From the NCBI GenBank assembly GCA_001839685.1, contig MLAK01000659.1:18543-82542 (forward strand): DNA of 64,000 nucleotides, read 5' to 3'. Shown here one piece after another: positions 30,119-39,844 of the stretch (positions within the stretch are counted from its first letter, which is position 1; every line of letters begins with the position of its first letter). The stretch is from Tritrichomonas foetus. Lineage: Eukaryota > Parabasalia > Tritrichomonadida > Tritrichomonadidae. The position numbers and the translations under genes were made by a program. The notes under the pieces were generated by a model. That model saw only the letters and a list, made by a program, of their open reading frames with translations. It did not search any database and was not told the origin of the DNA.

Positions 30119-31000
30119 AATATTTCAGAGAAGATTTCCCTAACTGATTGAAATTTCAATACTTTATAAATAAAAAAGATCATATCACTTCATATTTCAA
30201 TTTTTCGATCTCATGAGAATCGATTTGAAAAGATTTTTTCACATAAGCATCATCTTCATAATTATTATGCATAATTCTATTGGGTAGATTGAAAAAACTA
30301 TCTTTCATGAAAGAATCAAATTAGATTATTGTAAATCATTGATTTTATATTACTACTTACATATCTTAAAAATGGATGAGTGTTCAATAAGAATAGCATT
30401 TATAATTCATTCATTCATTAAAATTTATTATAATAAAATTTCCTTTTGTGAATTGGTTTATGATATTTTATTGCCTCTCTTGGTATGTAACATTCATTAT
30501 TATACTTGTTAACATGTTATATTTCAGAGATATTCACATGAATCTGACTTACAAAAAATTGATTATATCCAAAAATGTTTTCACAATGATTTAATTAATT
30601 TGATTTGATTGAAATCAGATTTCCAAGAATTACTTAAAAGAAAAAGTTATTACTATTCACTGACATTTGATGGGGAAAGAGTGATTTCTATTTTGTTTTA
30701 TTAATTGTTTTTGCAAGTATAGATGAGGTTAAAATAAAGGGAAAACTAAGAAATTATTGGTTCAGATAATAAATAGTAAATCTAGGCTATGCTAATGCCT
30801 TTTTGCAGATCATCATCGTTCCAGAAGAGTGAGGAATCAAATTCACCGCATGGAGAATAACATCATTTGAAATATGAAATCACACGCACACATAAAAATA
30901 AACTGCTGTGATCATAATAAATAGAAACAAAAACAATTTAGCTTGATTTGATAAATGATAAATTCTTTAATCAACTGTATTATAAATTTATATATTAAGT
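30119..31000. other. Intergenic region, no gene seen
   Basis: About 880 bases between two minus-strand genes (Vps33 and the MAPK). AT-rich, with no frame of protein-like composition. GTATGT at 30482 begins a GTATGT...TCAG stretch but lacks the fused CTAAC branch site, so it is not taken as an intron. Confidence 0.5.
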
Positions 31001-32095
31001 TTAGCGTGTGATTGGGACACGGTCCATTGGCTTTGCTGGTTCGTCCGCCAATTTTGTGAGCAAGTTCTTATAAATCTTATTTCTGTAATCCTTCACTGTG
31101 TATCGCTTATTATCACTCAGCGTCAGTTTGAGTGGCTCGTCGCATGAAAGTTCTTCTTCAGGGTTGTGGAACTGTGCCACGAAAGGATGCTCAAGGGCGT
31201 ATTGAACTGTCATTCTCTGTTCAGGATTGAAAACTAATAATTTCTGAACAAAATCAATTGTTTGCTCATCAGCATTTGGCAATTTTTGTTTCAAGGTAAT
31301 TCTTGGCTGATTGTACGCCAAGTTCGCGATCATTGTTTCGGCAAATTCAGAATGCATTGATGCAATATCAGCTGCGCTTGGTGGGCCAGTGAAAGCAACA
31401 ACGCGCTCCATCTGGTCGAGCGTTGATGTTCCAGGGAAGAGCGGACGGCCTGCATACAACTCTGCGACGATACATCCAACAGCCCACATGTCAACACCTT
31501 CACTGTAGTGATTAGATCCAATAATAAGCTCAGGTGAACGATACCAACGGGTTGAAACATATTCGGTCATAACGGTCTGACAAACGTTTCCTTCTGTGAA
31601 CGTTCTGGCTAATCCAAAGTCGCATAATTTAACAGTAGAATCGCTATTGATCAAAAGATTCGATGGTTTCAAGTCACGATGAATCAATTTTCTGGAATGC
31701 AAATATTTCAAACCGACGAGGGTCTGCCATACTATGTACCTTTTGTGTACATCCATCAGTATATTTGCTCTAATGACCGAGTGAACATCACTTTCGAGGA
31801 TTTCGAAAACAACATATAAATCGAGATTATTGACGGCTTTATAAACGGCGAGAAGCTCGACAATGTGCGGATTGCCTTGCATTTGCTTCAAAAATGAAAT
31901 TTCGCGAAAAGTACGTTGTGAATCGGTTGAATTTCGAAAAGCTCCGAATATTTTTTTCAAAGCGACTGGCTGATGAGTAACTTTATCCATGGCTTTCCAA
32001 ACAACACCGTAGGCCCCTTTACCGATCTTCTGGATGATCTCGTATCGTTGCGTGATATGCTTGTCGATTCTTTCTACGTTATCAGTCCGCGACAT
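31001..32095 (-). CDS. MAP kinase, ERK7/MAPK15-like, TEY activation loop
   Basis: A 364-residue kinase with all catalytic motifs: GKGAYGVV loop at 25-32, ALKK lysine at 47, HRDLKPSN at 139-146, DFGLA at 159-163, MTEYVSTRWYRSPE at 176-189, and the CMGC insert later. The dual-phosphorylation motif is TEY as in ERK1/2 and ERK7. The N-terminus (RYEIIQKIGKGAYGVVWKA), GNPHIVELL and the short C-terminal tail are closest to the ERK7/MAPK15 group, which in other protists acts at the flagellum or cilium. ATG at 32095 with TCATTAAC about 18 bases upstream. No frame break. Confidence is high for MAPK and moderate for subgroup. Confidence 0.93.
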   Translation of the reverse strand: MSRTDNVERIDKHITQRYEIIQKIGKGAYGVVWKAMDKVTHQPVALKKIFGAFRNSTDSQRTFREISFLKQMQGNPHIVELLAVYKAVNNLDLYVVFEILESDVHSVIRANILMDVHKRYIVWQTLVGLKYLHSRKLIHRDLKPSNLLINSDSTVKLCDFGLARTFTEGNVCQTVMTEYVSTRWYRSPELIIGSNHYSEGVDMWAVGCIVAELYAGRPLFPGTSTLDQMERVVAFTGPPSAADIASMHSEFAETMIANLAYNQPRITLKQKLPNADEQTIDFVQKLLVFNPEQRMTVQYALEHPFVAQFHNPEEELSCDEPLKLTLSDNKRYTVKDYRNKIYKNLLTKLADEPAKPMDRVPITR

Positions 32096-32112
32096 TTGGG
32101 TATGTAAAAATT

Positions 32113-32120
32113 GTTAATGA
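32113..32120 (-). promoter_or_regulatory. Initiator-like motif TCATTAAC
   Basis: On the minus strand TCATTAAC lies about 18 bases before the MAPK ATG and fits the trichomonad initiator consensus. Confidence 0.5.
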
Positions 32121-33359
32121 ATTTTTGTGAGCCAATTTTGTGAGTAAATTTGTTATTTGGATTTGTTAGAATCACAACAAAAATGCTTTGAAATAGGAAC
32201 TTTTTTCTGATAACCTACTTTTCTCATTGAATATTTTGAATAATGTTAATGATTTTTCAAATATTTTTAAAATGCGAATGAAAATAAACTATTCATTTGT
32301 AAAGATATTGTATAAATTCAATGAAATGTAGAGAAATAAAGTTAGCAAAGTTTAAAAGGTAGCCATTAAATTTTATACGAATTTTCTTTATGCTATCGAA
32401 TATTTTAACTTTTTCTATTGACGATATGATCCTTGATGAGCAATTTTAATTTTCATAAAAATGCTCTAATTGAGAGATTTCAGCCTTAGAAAGTAGAATC
32501 ATTTTATTTGGGGACTCAAAAATATATACATGATACTTACTCGAAGAATAAGACACTAAAGTCAAAATCTATTCATTCGTTATTATTGGTGAATATGTTT
32601 ATACCTAGAGAAGAATTTATATTTTGTTCTTTTCAAATAGTAGATAATTACTGAAATAAAAATGTCAACAATAATATATCCGAAAATAAGAATGACATAA
32701 AAAATGCATTTAATGGGTTTGTTGATAACCAACTGATGGAAAATTAAGCCATTATTATTTATATCCCTAGAGGGGAGAAAAAAGCTGGATTTTGACTTGA
32801 TTTTTCCTTTCAGGATTGGAAATGATTCTTTCTTTTGTTGTTTTGTATGAAAACAATGAGTGGCATATTAACTTTTTGTGTAAATATTCAGTAACAACAT
32901 CCATTTTAAAGTTTGTCAATTTTTGATCGTAACAAAGTGAATTCATTGGGGTTTCAGAGACTGGAAGAGATCTTGAAATCATTCAGGATTTCCAAAGGTA
33001 AATGATGTCCATTTTTTTCATTTGATTCACAAGTTTCCACATCAAACCTAATCTATGAACTTTCTTCAAAGAAATATCAATTTCTCAGAAAATTTTCTCT
33101 TTATGAAGTGCTCCTTATTATTTTAGTTCATCTTTCGATTTATTTCAATCTTCAAGAATTATAAGATGACGAAAAAAATTCAATACACGAAATTTTTTTA
33201 ATCATTTTGAAAGAACTCATTAATAAGTATTCATTAAAACAGCAATTGACTAATTAGTCAATCAACATTATTTTTCATTTTCCGTAAAAACAAACATTTT
33301 CTCCTTTTCCTTTTCGAAAAAGGAGTTTTATCTAACAATCAAAAGAGGCGACTAAAACC
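32121..33359. other. Long intergenic region, no gene seen
   Basis: About 1.24 kb between the MAPK and the coiled-coil gene. AT-rich with short open frames only. One minus-strand frame (32767-32982) is 71 codons but shows no protein-like pattern. No tRNA box or long repeat was recognised. Confidence 0.5.
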
Positions 33360-34874
33360 CTACTGAGTATTAGGTGTCATATGTTCATTATTTCCTTGAG
33401 TTCCATTTTGAACTGGCGGCTCTTCTTGCCTTGGACTCACACTGTGACTGCTCATGCCACTATTACTGTTGCTATTTGTGTTACTATTTTCATCAGTATT
33501 TCTGTTGTTATTTGCACTATTTGGATTATCTATTTGATCCATCATGTCGTTCATATTATTATTCATGCTGTTGTCAAATTGATTTAAATTAGGTGGATTG
33601 GAGGTTTGAGGTGAATATGGTTTTACTGGCTCATCAGGATAGAGTCTGTTTTGGTTTTGAACTGGTTGAGTTTGAGCCATTTGATTATTATTTTTCATGC
33701 TACTTTCAGATTTATTTCGAGATTTGTTACGATTTACTGTTTGTGATTCAGATCTTTTTGATGTTTGTGTATGCCTTTCTGCGTTTTTAGGTAAATGAAG
33801 CATTGGCAGTTTCTTACCTGGCCGTAAATCCTCGGAATCTTCAAGCACTGCAGAAGGTCTTGAAGCTACTTCATTATCTGGGTGTTTATAAGGCTCAAGC
33901 GGCTTTGGCTTTGTTTTAAGAACAGATAATCTATTGTTCATCTTACATTCATCCTTCATTATATCAGTCATTAATAAATCTCTATGGTGTTTTCTTGCAA
34001 AGATGAAAGTTTCTATTTCTTGTTGTTGCGAATAAACCAGATTTCTTCTTGCCTCTAAATAGTCTCTTTCGAATTGTGCTTGAGCAGAAATCGCCTCATT
34101 CTTTTCAAGGTGTGAAACAGATTGGTGAATATATGAAGCGAAATCGAGCTGATCCATTTGAATCATTTTCGCTTCAAGGGTCCTCTGACGAATTAAATCA
34201 GCTGATGGTTTTCTGTAGTGTTCAACAATGTTATTTTTCCAGTCTTCATCAAGCGCTTTTAGTTCTTCTTCATTTCTTGCTTCAAGCTCTTTCAATTTTT
34301 CAGCTGTTTCATCATCCAGTTCTTTTATCTCTTTTTCCCATTTTTCCTTATATTCGCGAATAACTTTTTCCAAATCTCGAATGGCGTTACTCTGTGGCTC
34401 GACTGGCTTTCGTGATTTGCATACGTTTATTACGAAATCTCTCCTTTCGACGGCTTTTTTGGCATCTTTATAATTTCCTTGGCGGGCGAGGCTTTGTGAA
34501 TAGAGCCGTAAATGCGCAGCGAGTTTCATTAAAAAGTGGTTGTCGTATTCATCTAATTTTCGAGGTTCTTCGACGTGGTCGCGAATCTGTATGCAATCCG
34601 GATCATTTAAAAGATCGTTTGCGGCTTGTCCTGAGGCAGTATTTCCTTTATGGCTTCGTGAAGTCGTTGCTGCGGATGGCCGGCTCCTCGTCTGAGTGGC
34701 CGAAGTGCTTGTAGCTGTCTTTGGGCGAAGTAACGTATTCGATTTTGAAACGTCGGCGATGCCTCGAAATTGGCTGACTGGAACTATAGAAGTGGCGGCG
34801 AGTTGGTCCCATCTTGGTTTTCGATTGCACTTTACCATCGGTTGAGTTTGAGCGAGGCGATTTCTTGGCGGCAT
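33360..34874 (-). CDS. Coiled-coil protein of unknown function with Asn-rich tail
   Basis: A 504-residue protein. Residues 1-90 are basic and Ser/Thr-rich (PRWDQLAATSIVPVSQFRGI). A helical region at about 100-150 (LDEYDNHFLMKLAAHLRLY) is followed by a strong coiled coil at about 165-290 (EKEIKELDDETAEKLKELEA) and more helix to about 330. The rest is polar, ending in a long Asn/Ser/Gln tail (NNRNTDENSNTNSNSNSG). No catalytic motif is present and no family is recognised. The layout suggests a structural or adaptor protein. ATG at 34874; no clear TCA initiator, but CCTTTCG lies upstream. Confidence 0.8.
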   Translation of the reverse strand: MPPRNRLAQTQPMVKCNRKPRWDQLAATSIVPVSQFRGIADVSKSNTLLRPKTATSTSATQTRSRPSAATTSRSHKGNTASGQAANDLLNDPDCIQIRDHVEEPRKLDEYDNHFLMKLAAHLRLYSQSLARQGNYKDAKKAVERRDFVINVCKSRKPVEPQSNAIRDLEKVIREYKEKWEKEIKELDDETAEKLKELEARNEEELKALDEDWKNNIVEHYRKPSADLIRQRTLEAKMIQMDQLDFASYIHQSVSHLEKNEAISAQAQFERDYLEARRNLVYSQQQEIETFIFARKHHRDLLMTDIMKDECKMNNRLSVLKTKPKPLEPYKHPDNEVASRPSAVLEDSEDLRPGKKLPMLHLPKNAERHTQTSKRSESQTVNRNKSRNKSESSMKNNNQMAQTQPVQNQNRLYPDEPVKPYSPQTSNPPNLNQFDNSMNNNMNDMMDQIDNPNSANNNRNTDENSNTNSNSNSGMSSHSVSPRQEEPPVQNGTQGNNEHMTPNTQ

Positions 34875-35309
34875 TATTGGATATCGAAAGGATTGATAAT
34901 TCGGGTATTGAATAATTCAATGGTTTATGATATAATATTTTCAAAAGTTTCCTCAATTTTCAAAAAGACGATTATGACAAAAATTTTCACTGTCATGATG
35001 ATGGGCTTCATACCAATTTTTTCAAAATCCTTTAAATACATTGTTACCAAAAGTATACAGAATCTGTATTACAGATAAAAGATGATTCCAATAATTTTCG
35101 TGACGAAATTAATGAATCAAGAAATGAATATATCAATACTGTTATATATTATATAAATGAGTATTTCTTCATTAACTCATAGATTTAATTTATTGTCTAT
35201 CAAGATTATATATTCATTGAGAGAATGGGAAACTGTATGGTCAGTTTTTTCAAGTCTAGTTGTATTGCATATGTGTAAAAAAAAATAAATACAATATAAA
35301 AAATAATAT
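34875..35309. other. Intergenic region, no gene seen
   Basis: 435 bases between two minus-strand genes. AT-rich; the open frames reaching in from the coiled-coil gene on both strands are shadows of it. Confidence 0.5.
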
Positions 35310-36749
35310 TTAAGAAAGAACAAACTCGAATGGTTTTCGCTCTTCAAGAACTAAACTATGAAAAGCATACGCCTGTTGCGATATGGCATTATTTTCGCTA
35401 TTGATCAGCATTTCGATTACCTCGTTACCGCTGGCTCCATAAAATTGATCACGAATCTTTTTCTGAGTTGGATTTGAAATTTCACTTTGCATCATTTTCG
35501 TGAGCGCGCAGATAATTGAGTCAACTAATTCTTGCTCTTCTACATTTAGAGCATCAACAAAAATCGTGACAAGTTGATAATTCTTACATAGTAAGTCAAA
35601 AATCTGTTGATTGCTCTGTCGTACGAGATTGGTCATTAAAAAGACTGTTTCTATTCGTGAATTTCCACTTCCATTTGAATAAACTTCGAGAATTTGTGGC
35701 ATGAAATTATTATCGATAACTAATTGACTGATTTGCGGATTAAGAACAATTGCATTGGATATTACCCGAATTGCGTAATAAGAAATTTTATCATTATCTG
35801 TCTGAATTAGCATTAATATTTTGAGATAATCGAAATCGACAATATTTTTGTACCCTTCAGCAAGTTTATCAACGAAAATGAGCGTATTAATAACTGTTTG
35901 TGGGTTAGGCTCACTTAAAAGTGACTCGAATACTTTTAATATAGTGTTTGATGATTCTTCTGATTTCGATACAAATAACTGGCAAGCTTCATTTGAATTT
36001 ACAAAAGAAATCATCACATTTACAAGCGTTGGTAATAATTCACGACTTACTTCAAGAAACACATCAATGAAGAAGTTTAAAATGCTTTCTAAAGATTTTG
36101 TATCAAGTGGAAATTGACAAAAAGCAGCAACAAGTCGTGCAGCAGATTTGGCAATTTTTTTATTCGAATTACACATCAAAAATCGAAGTGCGTCTAATTT
36201 GAATAACTTCAAAACTTCGTCACGATAAATTTGAGAATCAGCTGAAATGTTTATCACACATTGAAGAACTGGATATTGCAAAGATTCAATGTTTTCATAC
36301 AAAATTGAAGACAGAATTTGAATTATTCCATTATTAAACATGTTTGAAAGAATTATTGTGTTTGGGTTTTGAAAAACATTCGATAAAAATGCGATTGTAG
36401 CTTTTCTCAATGAAATTGGCATTTTTTTCGTGAGACAGTCAAAAATAATTGTGTACATTCCAAAATCTTCAAAATTTTTGTCGTAGTCAACAAAATTATC
36501 CAGCGCATATGAAAAAAGTTTCGTCATTTCTTGCGTCATTGCCGTAAAGTCGCTTTTTTCATGTAGTTCGGCCATTTGAGCGTAGATTTGGGCCAGTTTT
36601 GGAGAAAGCGGCTGCTGAATTTCGATTACCATTTTTGTTAATTTGCTTTGATTTCGTAAGAGAAAATCGTCTTTTTTCGCTCGTGATTGAAAATACTTCG
36701 GACTATCTTTACCGTTGGAAAAAGCATTCGTTAGTTGAGAATCATTCAT
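35310..36749 (-). CDS. ARM-repeat protein, importin-alpha-like
   Basis: A 479-residue all-helical protein with about ten armadillo-type repeats (SILYENIESLQYPVLQCVIN; RLVAAFCQFP; VISNAIVLNPQISQLV). The pattern of W/N-array-like helices is that of importin alpha, the nuclear-import adaptor. Its N-terminus (SPKYFQSRAKKDDFLLRNQS) looks like a vestigial importin-beta-binding segment. The open frame extends upstream to a TTG at 36815, but the only upstream Met in frame is at 36749 (MNDSQL), so that start is taken. It is divergent from the LIM gene, 194 bases away. Two other ARM proteins of like length lie at 39845 and 41913. Confidence 0.7.
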   Translation of the reverse strand: MNDSQLTNAFSNGKDSPKYFQSRAKKDDFLLRNQSKLTKMVIEIQQPLSPKLAQIYAQMAELHEKSDFTAMTQEMTKLFSYALDNFVDYDKNFEDFGMYTIIFDCLTKKMPISLRKATIAFLSNVFQNPNTIILSNMFNNGIIQILSSILYENIESLQYPVLQCVINISADSQIYRDEVLKLFKLDALRFLMCNSNKKIAKSAARLVAAFCQFPLDTKSLESILNFFIDVFLEVSRELLPTLVNVMISFVNSNEACQLFVSKSEESSNTILKVFESLLSEPNPQTVINTLIFVDKLAEGYKNIVDFDYLKILMLIQTDNDKISYYAIRVISNAIVLNPQISQLVIDNNFMPQILEVYSNGSGNSRIETVFLMTNLVRQSNQQIFDLLCKNYQLVTIFVDALNVEEQELVDSIICALTKMMQSEISNPTQKKIRDQFYGASGNEVIEMLINSENNAISQQAYAFHSLVLEERKPFEFVLS

Positions 36750-36943
36750 CCTAAAGGTTTCATGATCATACGAACTTTTTCTTAAAAAATACCATAAATA
36801 TTGAATAAAAATCAACTTGGCAGAAAATCCATATCATATTTCAATCTCATTTAAATCTCATTTCAATGAACATGTTGAATTTTGGATTCAAAGTTTCGAT
36901 TTAAAGTTTTCGAAAATAAAGTAATATTCGAAGCTTAAAAATA

Positions 36944-38221
36944 ATGCATTCCGAAAACAATATTCAAGGAGCGTTAACAAGCGATTGTTTCTTAAACTCA
37001 CAACATTTGCCTGTTGCGCCAACAGATTTTCCAGAACTGCCAGATTTTCTTCCTTCTTTTTTTGAAACTGGCCCTTTATCTCCTGCTGTTTTACCACCAT
37101 CTAATCGAGTAGTTATTCAGAATCCAATAAGGCCTAGTGTTAACTTTAGTCAAAGCACTGTTTTACCAATAATTCAAGGATCATCATCTTTAATTAATAT
37201 GGCAAGTTTAAATAATACCTTTTCTAATGATGAATTGGAGTCTTTACCTTCTATTGAATCAACAGAAATATTACCAACACTTTTTAACGAAATGTATAAA
37301 GATAAGCATGAAATTATATCTAAATTATGTCAAATTTGTGGTGGAGAGATAACTGGAAAAGCATTATTTGCAAATGGATATCATTATCATCTTCAATGTG
37401 CAACATGTCAATTCTGTAACCAAAAAATAGAAACACCATCATGCTACATGTATAAAACGTCTTTATTGTGTAAAACATGTCTCCAAAATGGAAAAATTTG
37501 TTCTGCCTGTAATCAGCCAGCATTTCATTTCCACAAAATTGAAAAACAGTTTTATCATACTGATTGTATTAGTTGTTATAATTGTGGCGATATAATTGCT
37601 GCTGGATCAGAAAAAGTAGTGAATTCTAAAATAATATGCAAAAGATGTTTTAATTATGCAATGATCTGCAAAGTCTGCAATCAGAAAATTTTTGGAGATT
37701 ATATAATCAAATTCGGGAAAGCAATTCATAAAGATTGTTTCCAGTGTTATATTTGCCATTGCAAATTAAAGGGGAATGATTTTGTGGCTCATCACAATCA
37801 TTCGTATTGTCAAAACCATGGACGTATTTATCGAGAATCATGCGCATTTTGTAAAGCATCTTTCAATTTTAATGATCCAATTGTAACATTTAACCATAGG
37901 AAATATCATAAAAACTGCTTGGTTTGTAGACTATGTGGTTGTGATTTATCTTCTGATTGCCACTCAATACATCATCGTCCATATTGTACTGTTTGTTACC
38001 AGCAAATTACTTCTCTAGATCCTCACATAAAAGAGCAAACTCATCACAATCCACAAACAACAAATAGTCGAAGAATGCAAATTAAAGATACTATTGGTAT
38101 ACTTGTGGTGATGCCAATGTACTCACATGATGAAATTCCCTTTGTGAAATGTGAGCCTACTCAAGAATTAACCAAAGAATTATTTACTCCAGATTTAACT
38201 AATGATTCCATATTTAACTAG
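36944..38221 (+). CDS. Four-LIM-domain protein
   Basis: A 425-residue protein with a disordered Pro/Ser-rich N-terminus (1-125) and four tandem LIM zinc-finger domains (about 129-181, 186-237, 243-295, 303-357). The first is canonical: C129-x2-C132, 16 residues, H149-x2-C152-x2-C155-x2-C158, then C176-x2-C179. The later ones keep the same ligands (CSACNQ..HTDCISCYNC; CKVCNQ..HKDCFQCYIC; CAFCKA..HKNCLVCRLC). LIM domains are protein-binding platforms, often on actin or in the nucleus; no other domain is present. Resembles the paxillin/PINCH type of LIM array. The last 65 residues are polar. ATG at 36944. Confidence 0.92.
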   Translation: MHSENNIQGALTSDCFLNSQHLPVAPTDFPELPDFLPSFFETGPLSPAVLPPSNRVVIQNPIRPSVNFSQSTVLPIIQGSSSLINMASLNNTFSNDELESLPSIESTEILPTLFNEMYKDKHEIISKLCQICGGEITGKALFANGYHYHLQCATCQFCNQKIETPSCYMYKTSLLCKTCLQNGKICSACNQPAFHFHKIEKQFYHTDCISCYNCGDIIAAGSEKVVNSKIICKRCFNYAMICKVCNQKIFGDYIIKFGKAIHKDCFQCYICHCKLKGNDFVAHHNHSYCQNHGRIYRESCAFCKASFNFNDPIVTFNHRKYHKNCLVCRLCGCDLSSDCHSIHHRPYCTVCYQQITSLDPHIKEQTHHNPQTTNSRRMQIKDTIGILVVMPMYSHDEIPFVKCEPTQELTKELFTPDLTNDSIFN

Positions 38222-38320
38222 TTATATTTATGAAGGAAAACGGTGATATAATATTAAGAATAAACAATAATATAATAGAATTTTTACTTGTTTAAATGTG
38301 AAAAAGTTTGAGTAATGATG

Positions 38321-38420
38321 ATCAATAAAACCCTCAAGATATATAAAACCTTCAAGAGATAAATAAAACCTTCAAGAGATAAATAAAACTTTCAAGAGAT
38401 ATATAAAACTTTCAAGGAAT
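38321..38420 (+). repeat. 20-base tandem repeat, five units
   Basis: Unit ATATAAAACCTTCAAGAGAT with variants (AAATAAAACCTT.., ATATAAAACTTT..) repeats at exactly 20-base spacing from 38341 to 38420, with a less perfect first unit at 38321. It lies 100 bases after the LIM gene stop, in the gap 38222-38542 that has no gene. Confidence 0.85.
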
Positions 38421-38542
38421 AAATGAATCATTGAATATGACTATTCAACAGTAAAAGTTGCTCACATGTTTTAAAAAAACTAAAAATAAAGAGAACTAAT
38501 AAAAAATATATTTTTAAACATACAAAATAGCACACACAAATG

Positions 38543-39202
38543 TCAAATCTGGTCCAGAGGTCCTGCAATGTTATTAATCCGATTCACATAACACTCAAGT
38601 AAGCATCCAATGATTGTGTATGTTATGAATGGAACAACGGCAAATAAGCAAATCACAATAAGGGCAATTCGAGAATTTTTGTGATCTTCAACATCAGTAA
38701 AACCAAATGTGAATGACAACAATAAACTTACTAATAGGTCACACACAATCTTCCCCAAAATAACACCATGGTCTTGAAAAAGAGTGAAAACGCCAGTGAA
38801 TTTCAGAAACCCAAAAAGAGTCACTAAAAAAATTGTGAACGACAAATAAAGGGATGCCACAATCAATAAGAAAAATGGAACTCGGTTGATTGGATGTGAA
38901 TTTTCAAGCCATTCAATATTCACACAAAAACATGCAGCTGACGCAAAAAGTGACAAAACCGCCGACGCAATAACAAAGGGGCACTGCTCCTTCTCCAGCG
39001 AACAAAGGCGGCGGCAGCCAACTATAAAGAAAACAACGCTGATAATTATGAAAATAAATACGCAAAAAAACGTGAGGGTGGAAATTGTCGCTATGCCGAT
39101 CAAGAGAAAATAAACTATAATGCCGTGAATTAGATGGCCGATGCCAAATGTCGATCCTGTAATGACGCAGCTTCGGAATAAATTCGGGGTTTGCTGCATC
39201 AT
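38543..39202 (-). CDS. Multi-pass membrane protein, unknown
   Basis: 219 residues with about six hydrophobic segments: near 22-45 (HLIHGIIVYFLLIGIATIST), 45-65 (FFCVFIFIIISVVFFIVG), 78-95, 110-130, 150-170 and 182-205 (IALIVICLFAVVPFITYTII). No signal peptide; short polar loops. MMQQTPNLFRSCVITGS begins the protein; TTCACTG lies 6 bases upstream of the first of two ATGs. No family is recognised. The 219-residue length and even spread of segments suggest a tetraspan-like or transporter-like protein. Confidence 0.75.
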   Translation of the reverse strand: MMQQTPNLFRSCVITGSTFGIGHLIHGIIVYFLLIGIATISTLTFFCVFIFIIISVVFFIVGCRRLCSLEKEQCPFVIASAVLSLFASAACFCVNIEWLENSHPINRVPFFLLIVASLYLSFTIFLVTLFGFLKFTGVFTLFQDHGVILGKIVCDLLVSLLLSFTFGFTDVEDHKNSRIALIVICLFAVVPFITYTIIGCLLECYVNRINNIAGPLDQI

Positions 39203-39844
39203 CAGTGAATGCGAATTAATAATACAATTTTGATAACTTTTTCAATAAAATTCAAAAAACGATGACGATAGAAAGACGATGATAAATTTAAAAACGTTTC
39301 TCGAGCTGTATAGATGAAACAGTTATTTAATTTTCTTTCTTATTAATTAAAATCATTGTCACTCACAATAACGAATAAGTTGCATAGCTATGACAAGATT
39401 TTAATGTATTTGTCAATAAATGTAAATAATTATATCATTAATGAGTGAATAATTATGTATTTAAATTGATGATTTACATTATGTATTTATTTAAATTGTA
39501 TCTCTTTCTTTCAAAGTACTTCAAACACTTATCAATCTTTTCATTTTTTGGTAGATCATTATATTATTATTTCATATGCATAATCGTACTTTTTGTTTTC
39601 TATATACGCTATTATTCATCATTTTGGACGGAAATATTTCTTTTTTTCTGTAATAATTAATTTGAAAGGAAATTCCTAAACTTTTTCTATTCATTCAATT
39701 ATCCCATTTCCGCACACAAAAAGTTATTAGTTATCAATGCTTTTTCATAGATTATATGGCCAATATAATTCAATATACGGCCAAGTAAAAGTCGAAAATT
39801 TGTGAAGATTTTATTTTACTTTCGCGTAAACACTCCTTTCTCCG
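39203..39844. other. Divergent intergenic region, no gene seen
   Basis: 640 bases between the membrane protein (minus) and an ARM protein (plus). A short frame at 39445-39660 is Phe/Tyr/Ile-rich and looks like translated AT-rich DNA. The last 60 bases before 39845 (GGCCAAGTAAAAGTCGAAAA..) share a faint likeness with the element at 63100. Confidence 0.5.

Noticed and set aside
30482..30535. GTATGT...TCAG segment that could look like an intron
   Set aside because: No CTAAC branch site fused to the 3' end and no coding frame on either side.
34648..34956. 102-codon frame antisense to and overlapping the coiled-coil gene start
   Set aside because: Shadow of the gene at 33360-34874 in another frame.
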